Below are positions 35,567-49,929 of a stretch of 64,000 bases of DNA, in pieces; position 1 is the stretch's first letter; the number at the start of each line of letters is the position of its first letter. This DNA comes from Glomus cerebriforme (Eukaryota; Glomeromycota; Glomeromycetes; Glomerales; Glomeraceae): contig QKYT01000109.1 of the NCBI GenBank assembly GCA_003550305.1, forward strand, positions 70,281 through 134,280. The letters run 5' to 3'. The translations under genes were made by a program, and so were the position numbers. A model generated the notes under the pieces. It searched no databases, was not told the origin of the DNA, and saw only the letters and a list, made by a program, of their open reading frames with translations.

Positions 35567-37576
35567 CTGTTTCTTTCCATGGATTTTTGATTATTTGGAT
35601 TTTCTCTAGGATACTCATCATTAGAAAAGTCTAGTGTTTATCATTTTATATATATATATATTTTTTAATCGCGTCTTCAGGTTTGAACAACACTTTACAA
35701 CTTGAAATACTTCAACGTAATTCAGCATTTCAGCTTAGCTTCATCAGAATCAACACAGGTCAACATTTTTTTCGACATGTACCTCAACTGGCAACTTAAT
35801 TCAACACACAACAATAAACATCATATGCGTCGCATTCAGCATATTTCAGTTACTACACACAACCCTTCAATTCGTAATATTTTCAACAAGATCATATTTT
35901 CATCTATTCAGCAAAAAATTGTTTTTGCCCATGGTTATATTCAACGGATCGCAAATCCAACAACCTTTGTTTTTTTTTCGTTGGCAACGTATTGCAAATT
36001 ATATCTCTTTTGATGACGGAAAGTCTGATTAAATCGTTTAAATTAAATAACCTTGAATCAGACGTAACAAAATTTATTTCAGGAATAGTAATATCACGGC
36101 TTCTTTATCATACGAGGAGAAGGTAAAAAAGTCATTTTTGGGTATATTTTTATTACTAATTCCCTTTCAGAGAACAGGGTCAGCATAATCTGATCTTTTG
36201 GAAAGACATTTAAGGTGAGTGGGTTATTTATGATTTTATATTGCATTTGTTTTTTTTTTCAAAAAAATTTTTTTTTTAATTGAATCGATATCGAGAAAAC
36301 CACTTGGGACTTAACGTCATGTTATTATATTTTATATTTTCGTGAGTAAAATAAAAATTTTTTTTTGACCATATAATGTAACACAAAATTTAACAATAGC
36401 TAGTTAATAAATTTTAACACAAAACGATGAAAAGATTATATAACATTTATTCTATTCACTGTTTCCTAATTTTTTCATATTTTTTAGTATAAATGTATCA
36501 TCTTTTTATCATCAATCATGGCTAATAAAAAATATATATACGCTTGGTTTTTTCTAAGAACTCAAATCTCGCATCAAATTCTTGCTAGTGGATACTGCGG
36601 TTTGTTAACTATTATTTGTACAACTATTTTTAATATATTTATTATTCTTACGCAACAACACGAAATTTCCCAAAAAAAAAGTAATGAATGAATTTAGGTC
36701 TAACATAATCAAACAACGTGTTTCTAATATTCATAATTTATGGTTAATGCGAAACGTTGATTCTAAAAGGCTTGCATTTATTCACATTTTAACACATTCA
36801 TTTATTACTTTATTAATAAAGATTATTCTTCAATTCTTCCTGCTTTACATAAATTTGCCTATTTTGTTTTAATAATACATTTTTCTGGTCATTTAGTTGC
36901 CGGAACTGCCGGAACTGAACAAATTTTTAATTTTCCCAACTAAAAATGTGAAATTATCGCTAATCTAGGATTTCTTGTTCTATTATAGTAAATAAAAGAA
37001 AATTAATAACAAATTAAAAAATATTAAACTTTAAATTAATGTACCTTTTCAAACGCTTCTCTCACAACTTTTTGAAGTCAAGTCTTATTGTTTGATCAAC
37101 TTACTGCGTTCATTATTCTTGTAAAGTAAGTAAACCACTAAAACAACTGAGACATAAATAGTTAGATATTCTTGGAGTCTTAAAAAAGTGTCATCGTAAT
37201 AACAATATTTGATAACATAATATTTTTGATATTATTTCAAGAATACTAAAAAGAAAAGGTAAATTAAATTTACCCTGACGCGCGAATGTTGCATACCACT
37301 AGTAATAAATCTAAACAGCATACAACTATACATCATATTTTCTGGCAAACGAAAACTAGCATACAGCATACAGCCTTTTATATATATATATATAAAAGAC
37401 TGTTCTTTACAGTCATACAGATTACAGAGTATTTAGATAATAGGTTTCAACCCATGATAATTGATTTCCAATTATATCCACCTTGTTATTAACTTATTTT
37501 CGTGTTTTTCTTTAAAATTATCACACTCATTTTATTTAATAAATTTCTTTTTCTACAGACGAAACTATCTTAAAAG
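35567..37576. other. Intergenic spacer of 2 kb
   Basis: No gene supported. Frames at 35702 and 37286 lie in CA/CAT-rich low-complexity sequence and show no motif. A (TA)n stretch occurs at about 35649-35662 and another at 37379-37393. Part of it may be 5' leader of the gene starting at 37577. Confidence 0.45.
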
Positions 37577-39406
37577 ATGCCAAGGAAAAGAAATAGCGCA
37601 AATACTAGTTCTAAAAGTTCTGCTTCTCCCTCAACATCGGTGAGAAGATCAACTCGCATTAAACGCGACGAACCTAAAGACGAACAGTTTTCAAACGAGG
37701 AAGCTGTTCAAGAAGTTTTGTCTGAGAACGAAGAAACTCAACCTAAACTTTCATTACCTAAAAAACGTACAAAGCCTACCTCTCCTGCTTCTAAAAATAT
37801 ACGTTCAAAAAAAGCTCGCAAAGAAGACGAACAGCAACTATCAACAGAAGAAGTGAAAGTTGAAGAAACCCCAGATAATGATAGCCAAGGATCAGAAACT
37901 ATCAAAGGAAAAAACAAGGTTATCGAGCAATCTTATGAAGACAATACAGAAGACGCGTCAATAACTGAAAGTACTAGTTTCATGTCTCTTAAAAGCCAAG
38001 CTACTGAAAAATCAAGTGTAAACACTTCCTTGAGCAATATCTCAAAATATGATGGTTCAGATAATACTGATGAAACTGATCCACTTGTTCAAGCAAAATG
38101 GGAAATAATCAAAGCACAACTCTTTGAAGTTCCCAGAGAGCCGCGTCCAGCTTATCGTGAATATCAAGACAAGTTGTTTACTAGACATCCTTGGATGAAG
38201 AAAAAAGATATTGATTATCTTCAAAAATTATACACAGACCCTAAATCCATGCTTGCTAAGAAACAATTGAAAGTGAGTATTTCTATTATTGTTTACTATT
38301 ATTCTCGTAAAAGAAAGGGATTATTAAAATGATTAAATCATTTATCATTTAATTATTTAATCATTTAATATTTTGAATAGACACTTTTCAATTTTCCTAT
38401 ATACAATAGTTTTACTGATGAACAAAAAAGTCGTCTCTTGAAACTTTTACCGAATTGTGACTTAGTTCCAATTGCGAGCGAAAATGGAGATCCTATTGAT
38501 ACTCCAAGAATTGAAAGAGAGTATATAGCCGCGGGATTAGACTCATATGAGCCGGGTATATCTGAACCTGTCAGCGAACTTGATCCAAATAAAGTTTGTC
38601 CTCGATTTGATTTTTGGCTTTCGGATTCTTTCAAAGAAGCTCGATGGTGGTTTCAAACGAGTATTAAATATGGATATAATACTAAAAATGGAGTTGATAC
38701 ACAATGGAATAATCTTGAAAAATTTAAGACCGAAATTCCTAAGAACTGGAAGGTTAGTAAATTATATATTTGTTTATATTTATATTTATGTTGAAATTTT
38801 ATCATTAACATTCTTTAATTTTTTATAGAACGATGATTATGAACAAGAGTGGGGAATTGGACTTTTGGGAAAATTAGGAAAGAAGCAAATTGCGGGGTAA
38901 AGATGTTTCCTTATATATTTTAATATCTTTATCGCTTTACAATATTAATAAAATTTGTGATTTTAGTAATTCCGCACAAATCACTCTTCCTGAAATGACC
39001 AAGGCCCAGATCATTAGATTGGATGATACATTAAAATATAAACGACAATTTAAGAATGTTGGGATAACAGTCTTAATGGATTTGAAGGTTAATACACTTG
39101 CTTAATTTAATATTGTGAATTTTAGTCACTGTTATATTAATTCCCAATTTTACTTAGGTTGTTGCCATCAATAAATCAAATGGTCATCTACAACTTAAGT
39201 TATTTAAAGGTAAACAAAACAAGATCATAAATGATATAAATAATCCAACTCGTTTAGAACATGAAGTTCTAGATTTTGACGGACGTGTTGCAAAAGATTC
39301 TCGTCCTAATGGTAATGCCTTTAAAAATTTTAGCATTGTAAGGTCAGAAGATTATACCCCAAGCCTATTTGAAGCAAGGAAAGAATATTGGGCGAAAACC
39401 CAATAA
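37577..39406 (+). CDS. Nuclear protein with ASX/DEUBAD-like region
   Basis: Exons 37577-38272, 38381-38752, 38829-38896, 38967-39087 and 39158-39406 give 501 residues. The first 190 residues are charged and Ser/Thr-rich with nuclear-signal-like clusters (PKKRTK, RSKKARK). From about 195 a folded region begins (WEIIKAQLFEVPREPRPAY). Then DPKSMLAKKQLKTLF and DEQKSRLLKLLPNCDLV recall the ASX homology (DEUBAD) fold, in which a short helix pair and an LLP motif bind and regulate UCH-type deubiquitinases. A downstream block (FDFWLSDSFKEARWWFQTSI) and a basic C-terminal region (KLFKGKQNKIINDI) complete it. In animals ASXL binds BAP1; the fungal partner is unknown. Gene model firm, domain call tentative. 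Confidence 0.7.
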
Positions 39407-39855
39407 TTTTTTTTTTCACTTTTCTCGTAGTATATTGTATATATTTTTCTTTTTTTTTTTCCTTTCTATTTTGTCCTTTTTTTTTATCAAATAATATGAA
39501 CTAAAATAATTGGTATGTATATTATTAATATTCTGAATACATAATAATAATTAAATAAGTAGCGTATAGGATAATTGTATTATTTTTATGATTTTTATGT
39601 TTATTAAATTATTGTTTAGTATTTAGATGTTATATTATATCATTATATTGTATTAATAAAGATTGGGTCATTTTTTTTCAGTTGATCTGAATTTGAACGT
39701 ATCAACTTAGATTAAACAATTTTTTTTATTTTAACTAAAATATAATCTCTATGTAATCGTAGATGTCTAAATGATTTGCTACTAATAGCGACTTACTAAT
39801 AAAATTAAGATTACTTTTTTTTAAAATTTTTTTTTTTTTTTTGGTAATTAATTTT
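39407..39855. other. Convergent 3' spacer
   Basis: A/T-rich DNA between two converging genes. T-rich runs after 39406 and A/T runs near 39820-39842 probably include the polyadenylation regions. Nothing else seen. Confidence 0.45.
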
Positions 39856-41665
39856 TTAGAGTACAATTTTATCGTCTTTTTTTCTAAAAGAAATGTTGTG
39901 TAAACAATCTAAAATTTGTTTTTTCTGAGCAACTTTAAGCACGCCAAAATCATCAAATGGTACATCTTTAGGCCATCCTATAACTTCTATTTCACCTTGA
40001 TGATCTTTCCATTTTTTATAAGGAATTATTAAACCTTCTGTACCGAGAGCGTTATCTATTAAATTTTTATATAATTAGCAAATTCATTAACAAGAGAAAA
40101 AAAAATTTTGAAATAAAATCTTTAAAAGAACGTACTATAACGTGCACGTAAAATAGCTCTAACTCTTGCTTTAACATCGGCAGAATTAATATTTCTGTGT
40201 GTACTACTAACAGCAATTGGATTATGAGATATTTCATTATATTTCGATGTAGAATTTGACGTAGCAGAGAGTTCCCTCTTAATTCTCTTAGTTGGTGGTG
40301 TAACTATTTGTCCAGTTTGTTCTACGACAAATAACAATCTTAATAAAAATCCGATGTTTTAAAAAGATGATAATCTTCAATGAAACTTACCAAGATAACG
40401 ATTTTTTGTATAAATTTCAAATTTATCTAATAAAGGATACATTTCAGGACTAGCTCTAAAAAATGCTTCCCCACTACTTGTACCAACAAAAGTTGAAGAA
40501 AATGAATCATTACTTCTATTAGGAACAATAAGTATAGCTACTTCTAATCCACATTTTTTTTCCATACAACGAACCTAAAATAAAAATTGACTTTTAATTT
40601 TTCTTAAAACATCACATCAGGTTATAAACATACTCACTGTGGTTTTGATGTTATTAATGTCAGATTGTGCTTGTACATGACGTTTTCTTGGATCTTCAAT
40701 ATAATTAAATTGAATTTCTTTCATTTTTTCGTTCTCTAATGCAGCCTTTTCTTCATATTTTTGTTTATCAGATTCCGAAAGAGATCTCCATGCAATTGCA
40801 CAAGCTTTATTAGATTCAACTCCAAAAGAACTAAACTCTTCTTTATGATTTGGCCACCATTCTGTATCTTGGAAAACATTATATCCGGACTTTTTGTTCT
40901 TATGATCAATTGTGACGGTTTCATGGTGATTTTTCACGTATTTCTAAATAAATGGTAAAACGTGTTGTTAAGATTAAGATCGGGTAATTGTTTTAAATCT
41001 TTCCAAATTCGTAATATGAATTGACTCGTCAAAAAAAAAACATCATAAATGCTAAACATCACTTAATTGATGAAATAATATGTGAAATAAATATGTTTTA
41101 TACCTGAATCCATGAAACATCGATATTCAGATCCTGTGCAATCTGTTTTATAGCCATATCATGTCGATAAAATTCTTCATCAAGTTTATGAATTGCTTCC
41201 TCTGTGAGCTGAGTGAGTCTGTTGGAAGCTATTTTGTCAATTCAGATAAATTTAGTCAAATTTAATAATAAATCATAAGACCAATTAATAAATTATCATC
41301 TAACCTTTCTTATCATTTCTCTCTCCTATTTCGGAATTTTCTTCATAATCAACATCTATAGTATTAACTGAAATTATATCATTATCAATTTCACCTACAC
41401 TTAGATCTTGTACACTAACAGTATTAATATCTTGAGTAATTTCTACTGAATTATCATTGTTACAATTGTTATTATTATTCATTAATGCCGCTTGAATAGA
41501 TTGTTCCATTTCAGTCCATTGATCTTTCTGATTCTGAGAATCAGAATCGATTAACATTGTTTCTTCATGATTTATTATAGATTCTTGATGATCAAACTCA
41601 TTAGGTAAGTCAATTTCGGTTTTTGAATTTCGTACAGTCCTATGTTTTTGTTTTCTTTTATCCAT
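39856..41665 (-). CDS. HMG-box-like nuclear protein
   Basis: Exons 41665-41305, 41228-41104, 40943-40638, 40574-40391, 40321-40136 and 40055-39856 give 453 residues in phase. The N-terminal 120 residues are acidic and Asn-rich. Residues about 122-162 form a possible helix-turn-helix (LTQLTEEAIHKLDEEF then IAQDLNIDVSWIQKYV). An HMG-box-like segment follows: SGYNVFQDTEWW, AIAWRSLSESDKQKYEEKA, in the order helix 1, helix 2/3 of HMG boxes, though the first part is unusual. A further region (CGLEVAILIVPNRSND) and a conserved-looking end (IPYKKWKDHQGEIEVIGWP) are not recognised. A DNA-binding role is inferred. The first ATG is supported by a stop shortly upstream and a T-run promoter. Confidence 0.65.
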
Positions 41666-42380
41666 TGCTTAATCTTTAGTGGAATCAGTTGCATTATCGA
41701 TCAGTTTAAATTAAAATCTATGGATTAATCATGGAATAATTTATATAATTTTTATTTTTATTTATTTTTTTTTTTTTTTTTACTTACACTAAAATCAATA
41801 TTACAAACACTACTAAAGTCGCGCTAAAAGAAAACAGTTTAGTTTTGTCGCAACTAAATCACTTTGTACTCAAACAAAAAAAAAATATTTCTTAAATTTA
41901 CTATTACCGTTGACAACAATTGAACAGAAGAACAGTTTATTATAGTTAATCAAACTTGGTTCATAAGTAAATAAATAGATCCTTTTTTTTATAGTTAATT
42001 ATCTCGGATATTTAGAATTTGCGAACTTTAGAAAAAATCTAAATTATTTGCAACATGGGCGTGACATAAATTATGTAATTTACTGCACATGGACTCTTTG
42101 GCCATAACTGATTATTATTTACCACACAGGTATGAAACTATGATAATCTTTCGGCTTCAATAATGCCGGCATATTCTTTTTACGGATTATCAAAAAGGAA
42201 TTCTCTTCGCACAATAACTCATGCTAGCTAAAACTAGCAAAATTTTTTTTCCATTTTTTATAAGAATATTTTTATCGATGTCGATCACGGGATCATCACA
42301 GGGATCATCACAGGGAAACCATTTGAATTCATTTTTTAATAATTCGTGAAAATTTAACTTATTAGAGTAGATCACAGATC
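41666..42380. promoter_or_regulatory. Divergent spacer HMG-like / F-box gene
   Basis: 715 bp between two start codons in divergent orientation. It includes a T run at about 41761-41780 and a direct repeat of GGATCATCACAG (about 42290-42315) just before the F-box gene. No gene seen. Confidence 0.4.
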
Positions 42381-43958
42381 ATGGCACAGGGTCTTTCGCC
42401 GGAATGCCTGCAACAAATTATATCATACCTCGAAGGTGATAATAAGTCTTTACATTCATGTTTACTGGTAAATCGCTTTTGGTGTTATAATACAGTCAAC
42501 ACTTTATGGAGCAGTCCTTGGCGATCTTATGAAATTACACAAACCTCGGCAACAAGCCTAATTCAAACTTATGTAGATTGTTTATCAGAAGAATCAAAAA
42601 TTAATTTATATAACAATGGAATAACATGTAGAAACCCTCTTAAATCTGCTTCTCCTATTTTTGATTATCCATCATTTTTACGTTCTCTTGATTATGATTA
42701 TATGTATTGGTCAATTTCACAATGGCTAATATCTTGTTGGCTTTATCGTGTCTTAAATTATGAGGAAGAAGTCAATGAATGCCAAACGAATTGCGTTGAG
42801 GATTGTATCATAAGATGCGCACCGGATGAAAGATTCAATGAGTATGATGACGAGGTCGAAGAAAATAAAAGAAAAACTATTCTTGTTACAAGAGAATTAT
42901 GTAACCTCTTTAAGGATCGGTGTAGAACTTTTCATGATCTTCACCTAGAGAATAAGGCTATTCAAAGTGATGAGTTTTTGTTCTTGCCGTCATCCATAGA
43001 TCCTTGTAATTACTTGGCAAATCTACGGCAGCTTGTCTGTTTAGGTGATAACAAATCTGAACTTTTACTTGCCATATCAGGAGTCTGTAAAAATTTGCGT
43101 AAAATTTCCATAGGGTTTCCACTAGAACTTCAATGGAAATCTCATTATGAATCTGATGCATTGAGTTTGAGTACTCTTATTGAAAAACAAACGCGTTTAG
43201 AAAGTGTGTGTTTGTATGGATACAAACGTTTAATCTCTTGCTTAATAGAATCTCTTTTATCTCAATCAAAGTCTTTAAATATTCTGGAATTAATGTATAT
43301 GGATTTTAGAGAAGCACAGGATTATCAAAGTCTGGCATTATTACCTTCTTGTAAAAATTTAAAGTCTTTAAAAATTCATAATTGTTTTATTCCTCCTGAT
43401 GAAAGAATAATGCAATTAACTTCTTTACAACAATTAGAAGAATTTGATTTTTGTAATGAATGGAATCCTCTTTATCCATTAATACAACAAAAATTTTGGG
43501 ATGAATTATTTATAAATAATGCGAAAACCTTAAGAAAATTATCATTATGTTGGGTTAGATCTGACTCAAAAGATGGAGCGAAAATTATCGAATCAATTAC
43601 AAAACGATGTTCAAAGAATATTTCGATTCTTCATTTACCTATATTATGGACACATGAAATATTAACAATATTTGATTATTGTAAACATCTTGAAGAATTT
43701 TCTTTTAGTGGTGATGATTTGGACGCAAACGAATTTTTCTCACAATTGGGTGAATTCATTCCCGTTACTTTACGTTCTTTAACTATTAAAGATGGTCATA
43801 GTGGTGGTTGGAATTTTACTGAAAATTCATTATATTCTTTTCTTTCTAATTGTCAAGCTAAATTACAAATTATGGATTTAGCTTCTTGTTCGTGTATGAC
43901 TGATAGGCACTATGATGTTATCAGTAAGCGTGGAATTATTAATTGTTTACATAAATAA
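42381..43958 (+). CDS. F-box protein with leucine-rich-repeat-like region
   Basis: One intronless frame of 525 residues. The N-terminus LSPECLQQIISYLEGDNKSLHSCLLVNRFWC is an F-box (quoted here in pieces: LSPECLQQIISYL and LHSCLLVNRFWC), which would bind Skp1 in an SCF ubiquitin ligase. The rest has irregular leucine-rich repeats: NLRKISIGFPLEL, LNILELMYMDF, NLKSLKIHNCFIP, LRKLSLCWVRSD, LRSLTIKDGH and KLQIMDLASCSCM. These probably form a substrate-binding solenoid. Intronless F-box/LRR genes of this size are a large, fast-changing family in mycorrhizal fungi; the substrate cannot be predicted. It has no introns while nearly all neighbours do. Confidence 0.85.
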   Translation: MAQGLSPECLQQIISYLEGDNKSLHSCLLVNRFWCYNTVNTLWSSPWRSYEITQTSATSLIQTYVDCLSEESKINLYNNGITCRNPLKSASPIFDYPSFLRSLDYDYMYWSISQWLISCWLYRVLNYEEEVNECQTNCVEDCIIRCAPDERFNEYDDEVEENKRKTILVTRELCNLFKDRCRTFHDLHLENKAIQSDEFLFLPSSIDPCNYLANLRQLVCLGDNKSELLLAISGVCKNLRKISIGFPLELQWKSHYESDALSLSTLIEKQTRLESVCLYGYKRLISCLIESLLSQSKSLNILELMYMDFREAQDYQSLALLPSCKNLKSLKIHNCFIPPDERIMQLTSLQQLEEFDFCNEWNPLYPLIQQKFWDELFINNAKTLRKLSLCWVRSDSKDGAKIIESITKRCSKNISILHLPILWTHEILTIFDYCKHLEEFSFSGDDLDANEFFSQLGEFIPVTLRSLTIKDGHSGGWNFTENSLYSFLSNCQAKLQIMDLASCSCMTDRHYDVISKRGIINCLHK

Positions 43959-44954
43959 TACGCGATTTACTATTATATTTAATCAACTTCAATGTGATTA
44001 AATTCATTGCTCCTTTAGTAGATCTAGTTTTCTCATATACTGTTAATATGAGGATATTATCTCATGGTATGACTGTTTCTACAGAAGATCATTTCTTGGA
44101 GTGTATATGAGTACCGCGTAGTAACCGGACATCTTGCAATTTTGGAGGTTTGGTGCTCTACCCAAGATATGAGATTTAAGATTCCAATGTACTTGTCATG
44201 TATACCTGGATAATATTATATAATAAAATCAATAGAAAATTTTTTTTTGAGAGGGTACTATACATGAGGGTCATCAAGAGATTTGATGCACAGACAGACA
44301 TGTACTTTAGGTAATCTTTGGTGCATATCCTTTAGTATATATATTCATCTTAATAGATTTACAATGTTTAAGTTTAATCTGATTAATATCATCTGAACAT
44401 AATGCTACTTGCCAATTGAAACTTGGTCTATTCATAAAAGTAATTTTTACTAGTCTATTAATTAATCATTCTGCTTTGTAATATGTTTTTGTAAAGTAAT
44501 AGTTTCTTTAAGTAATTTTAATAATTTTGTCTACCTATTTATTTTTCCAATTGAATTATATATTAATTTTCTTTTACTTTATATTTGTAATATTGCAATA
44601 TTAATTATTAATTCTGGAAGAAAAAAGAGAATATTTATATTATCATGCCTTTAATCATGTGATTTTTATGCTGATTTTTAAAAAATTTACCGCTTTAATA
44701 ATTTCAGATTTATAACTTTTCCGATATTCAGTTAATTATATTATAGGTCAACGTCGAAACCATTGCTCTCCAACGATTATTTAAAAATTTTAGTCGTGAG
44801 GATATTGATAGTTTATCCCCAGCCAGTTATTTTACGATAATCTACAATTCAGTTTTTAAATTTGAAACGTTAAATTATTGGCTAATTTGCAGATTAATTT
44901 TGTGGGGTGGATCGTAAAATTTATTACAAATTTTTATTTTAACCCGCAATAAGA
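43959..44954. other. Intergenic spacer, F-box to DBP8
   Basis: About 1 kb without a gene. An isolated ATATCCTTT at 44334 resembles an AT-AC intron donor but no coding context supports it. The last 200 bases are probably the DBP8 promoter. Confidence 0.45.
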
Positions 44955-46904
<1,950 letters not shown>

Positions 46905-47100
46905 ATAATTATTAGTTTTCCCATTACAATATCTTATATTCATTTTTGTGGAAAATAGCTGAAAAAAAAATAACTAAATTATAATAGAAAAAAAATAACA
47001 AGACTAATTATAATTCTAAAACAAAAATAATCTATAGTTAAAATAATTAATACAAAAGTAAAGCACACATTGTTCATTCAATAAATATAAATACATGAAA

Positions 47101-48136
47101 TTACGATAAAATTATAATTATTACAACTAATATAAAAATCAATAAAGCAATTGTACACATAGATCCTAAAATTAAGTTCATTTCAATCAGCATTTTTTTT
47201 TAAACAAAAAATAAAAAAAATAAAATTTAATTATTATAAAGATTTACCTTTTTCTTTTGCTTTCTTTGATACTTTAGTGAGACTTCGTTTGGCTCTATTT
47301 AACCTTCCATCGGTTCTATCAACTATATCTTCCGTTTCCGCTAGTAGCTCTACTTGATAATTCAATTCTTCACCAATCATTAATCCTAATTCTCTTTGAC
47401 GTCCTATTGCGTCACTCAATCTATCTAAATCCTCGTCCTGATCTAATGTTTTTTAATAAATAATGTATAAGCGAAAATAAGAACTTCCGAGTATCCACAC
47501 TAGTTTTAATCAAATAAATAAAATAATTTACTTTAACTTACTTTGCATCATTCGTTGTTGTAACTGAATAACTACAGCATTATCATAATCATCTGGTTGA
47601 TCAGAAAATCGTACGGTTTTTTTTGATTTCTTGGAAGAAGGTTTATTCATGGCATTAAGTTCAAGTAGTAAATCCCTAAATATTAGATATTAAAAATAAT
47701 TAGATTTAAAAAACAATACATCCGCATTTACAATTTATATTTACCTGGCAGAGGCGTTATCTTGCATTAAAACTTCAAGTTTGTCGATTTGTTTTGTTAA
47801 TTTAATAAGCGTATCTTCTCTTTCCTTAAGTTCTTTTGTACTTCTAAAAGTGTTAATAAAAATAATTTTATAAGTATAAGTGCGAATAGGACTATTTGGT
47901 TAAAAATGACATATGAGAGGTTAAATGAAATTACATTGCACATACAAAGTCCCTGACTCCTCAGCAGCCGATAATTCTCCTTCCAGCTCTTTAACACCAA
48001 ACCGTAACTTCTCCATATTTTTATTAATTGTCTCTTCATGTGGGTACTCTATATTTTCGGTCCTACATCTATTTCTCTCATAAATGCTAACGAGCGTATT
48101 GTCTGCTAAAACACTAAGTTTTGAACTTTTCTCCAT
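47101..48136 (-). CDS. Qc-SNARE, Syn8/syntaxin-8-like
   Basis: Exons 48136-47946, 47843-47745, 47675-47542, 47442-47248 and 47165-47101 give 227 residues. The N-terminal part is helical and charged. The SNARE motif DRLSDAIGRQRELGLMIGEE with LNYQVELLAETEDIVD follows, the glutamine of NYQVE being the likely zero-layer residue; RLNRAKRSLTKVSKKAKEKG links to a C-terminal anchor, SMCTIALLIFILVVIIIILS. The anchor lies on its own 65-nt last exon; reading through the last intron would give a soluble protein ending KGKSL. Syn8/syntaxin 8 works in endosomal and vacuolar fusion. Divergent to the SET-like gene (271 bp). Confidence 0.85.
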
Positions 48137-48407
48137 TTTTAATGAATGAATGATGTTAAGTGAATTAATTAAAAATAAAATGTTCTTAATAATAATATAT
48201 ATACAGTATATTTAAAATTTAAAAGGTGTTGATTCTACCCTACCGAGGTAACTGTTAAAGTTCTTATGTTGTGTAATCATAATACTGTTTGCAACCAATT
48301 AATGATTACGGAATTTACGGAATTTAAACCTTCAATGATTTCATTTTCAATTCCGAAAATAATAAATTTGAAAATTCCCATAATTTGGTAATTTGGAAAA
48401 ATAAAAG
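48137..48407. promoter_or_regulatory. Shared divergent spacer SNARE / SET-like
   Basis: 271 bp between two start codons. It contains A/T stretches and a repeated GGAATTTACGGAATTT motif (about 48309-48326). No named site. Confidence 0.4.
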
Positions 48408-49726
48408 ATGGCGGAAGTTGAAGTAGAAAATGGCGGTATCGAATCAATTGATGATTCAATTGTCGAAGAAATGAAAGTATTAACCCAAGAATTCGAGACA
48501 GCTGAACTCGAAATTGGTAATTCAATGCATTTCGAAGTCAAAAAATTGATAATGGTTAAATAATTCAATTATTATATAAAATTAACCAACTTGCTTTTTT
48601 TTGTGAAGCGAAACAACAAATTAGGGCATTTAAACCTATTTACGAAAAAAGAAAAAATGTTTTAAAAAAAATCCCAAAGTTTTGGTCAACAGTAGTAAGT
48701 GTCTTCATATATTTATTTTGAAACATTTTAAAACGTAATTGATTCTTACTGTATTTTATCTAAATGATAGCTTACGAAGCGTATTTTTGTCGGTAAGTAT
48801 AATAAACTTTTAACCAATTTTTGTTTTTTATGTTATTGTTAAATTTGTAATGAATAATTCTTTATATATTTCAGCACAATACTTGGCTACCGATGATTAT
48901 TCGGTATTTATATGGTAAATTCGAACGTTTTAATATATAAAGTTTAATGCTAAAAACTTGATAATTTGTTCTCAGGTTATTCAATATATTGATGACTTAA
49001 CTGTTGAAAAGGATGAGAATTCATTATATAATTTCAAAATTATTTTGAGTTTTTCTGAGAATGATTATTTCAAAAACAAAGAACTTGTAAAGGTAAATGA
49101 ATTTAGTTTATTTATATACTGTATATGGCTGATATTACTATTTTTTTTTTCAAATGACATATTAGGAATTTATTGTCGATGCTGATGAACGTAAGATAAA
49201 AAGCACGCCGATTGAATGGTTTGATGGCAGAGTACGTTTAGAAAAAAATTATCATTTTTTTTCTATTACATACTTTTAACAAAATTAAAATTGGACTTTT
49301 TTTCAAATAAAGGACTATACAAAAAAACGTAAGGCTGATGAAGATGAGGATGACCAAAGCTTCATTAAATGGTTTTCTGAAGAGAATACTGATGAGAGTT
49401 CTTGGGAATTGGGAAGGGCTATAAAAGATGAAATATATCCCCAAGCCTGGATGTAAATATTAATCTTTTACTTTTAGTTATATTCTTTAATGTCTTAAAT
49501 TAATTCTCTGCATTTTAAACAGGATTTATTTGAATGAAGAATATGAAGAAGAAGATGACGACGAAGAAGGAGTCAATCAAGAATTCGACGATGAATCGGA
49601 AGAAGGTTTGAAATTATTATTTCTTTTATAATCTTAATTTATATATATTCATTACATCATTTTTTTTTCTTTTCAATTATAGAAGAATTAGATGTGCCTT
49701 CAAAGAAGCGTGTAAAACATAATTAA
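48408..49726 (+). CDS. SET: SET/NAP-family histone chaperone
   Basis: Exons 48408-48516, 48609-48694, 48771-48792, 48875-48903, 48976-49092, 49166-49231, 49313-49452, 49523-49605 and 49683-49726 give 231 residues. An acidic N-terminal helix leads into the NAP fold: FKPIYEKRKNVLKKIPKFW, QYIDDLTVEKDEN, FSENDYFKNKELVKEF, IEWFDGRDYTKKR, SFIKWFSEENTD and IKDEIYPQAW. A Glu/Asp-rich tail ends in PSKKRVKHN, a basic nuclear-signal-like motif. The pattern follows human SET/TAF-I beta and yeast Vps75 rather than Nap1. Such proteins bind H3-H4 or H2A-H2B and escort histones. Two very short internal exons (22 and 29 nt) are needed to keep phase; the donor after exon 4 (GTATTT) is the least certain. Confidence 0.88.
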
Positions 49727-49929
49727 TAAGAAAAAATACTTGTCTGGAAATTATTTATTAAACAATTGTTTACATGTTTCATAATTCTGAGAATTAGTCA
49801 TTATGTAATCAATTTTATTTATTTAAATACTATTCTTTTTTTTTTTTAATATTTTATTTAAATATTAATTTATTCATTCTTGTATAATCTATATTAATTC
49901 AAGAAAATAATATAGTATTGGGATTTAAA

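Noticed and set aside
35304..35621. Minus-strand frame opposite the Tra2 tail
   Set aside because: Arises from the regular YDR codon repeats on the plus strand; histidine/cysteine-rich nonsense with no ATG-supported context.
35702..36013. 103-codon open frame after the Tra2-like gene
   Set aside because: No ATG at its start, CA-rich low-complexity sequence and no homology recognised.
44334..44342. ATATCCTTT as an AT-AC U12 intron donor
   Set aside because: No coding sequence on either side and no matching AC end or branch site.
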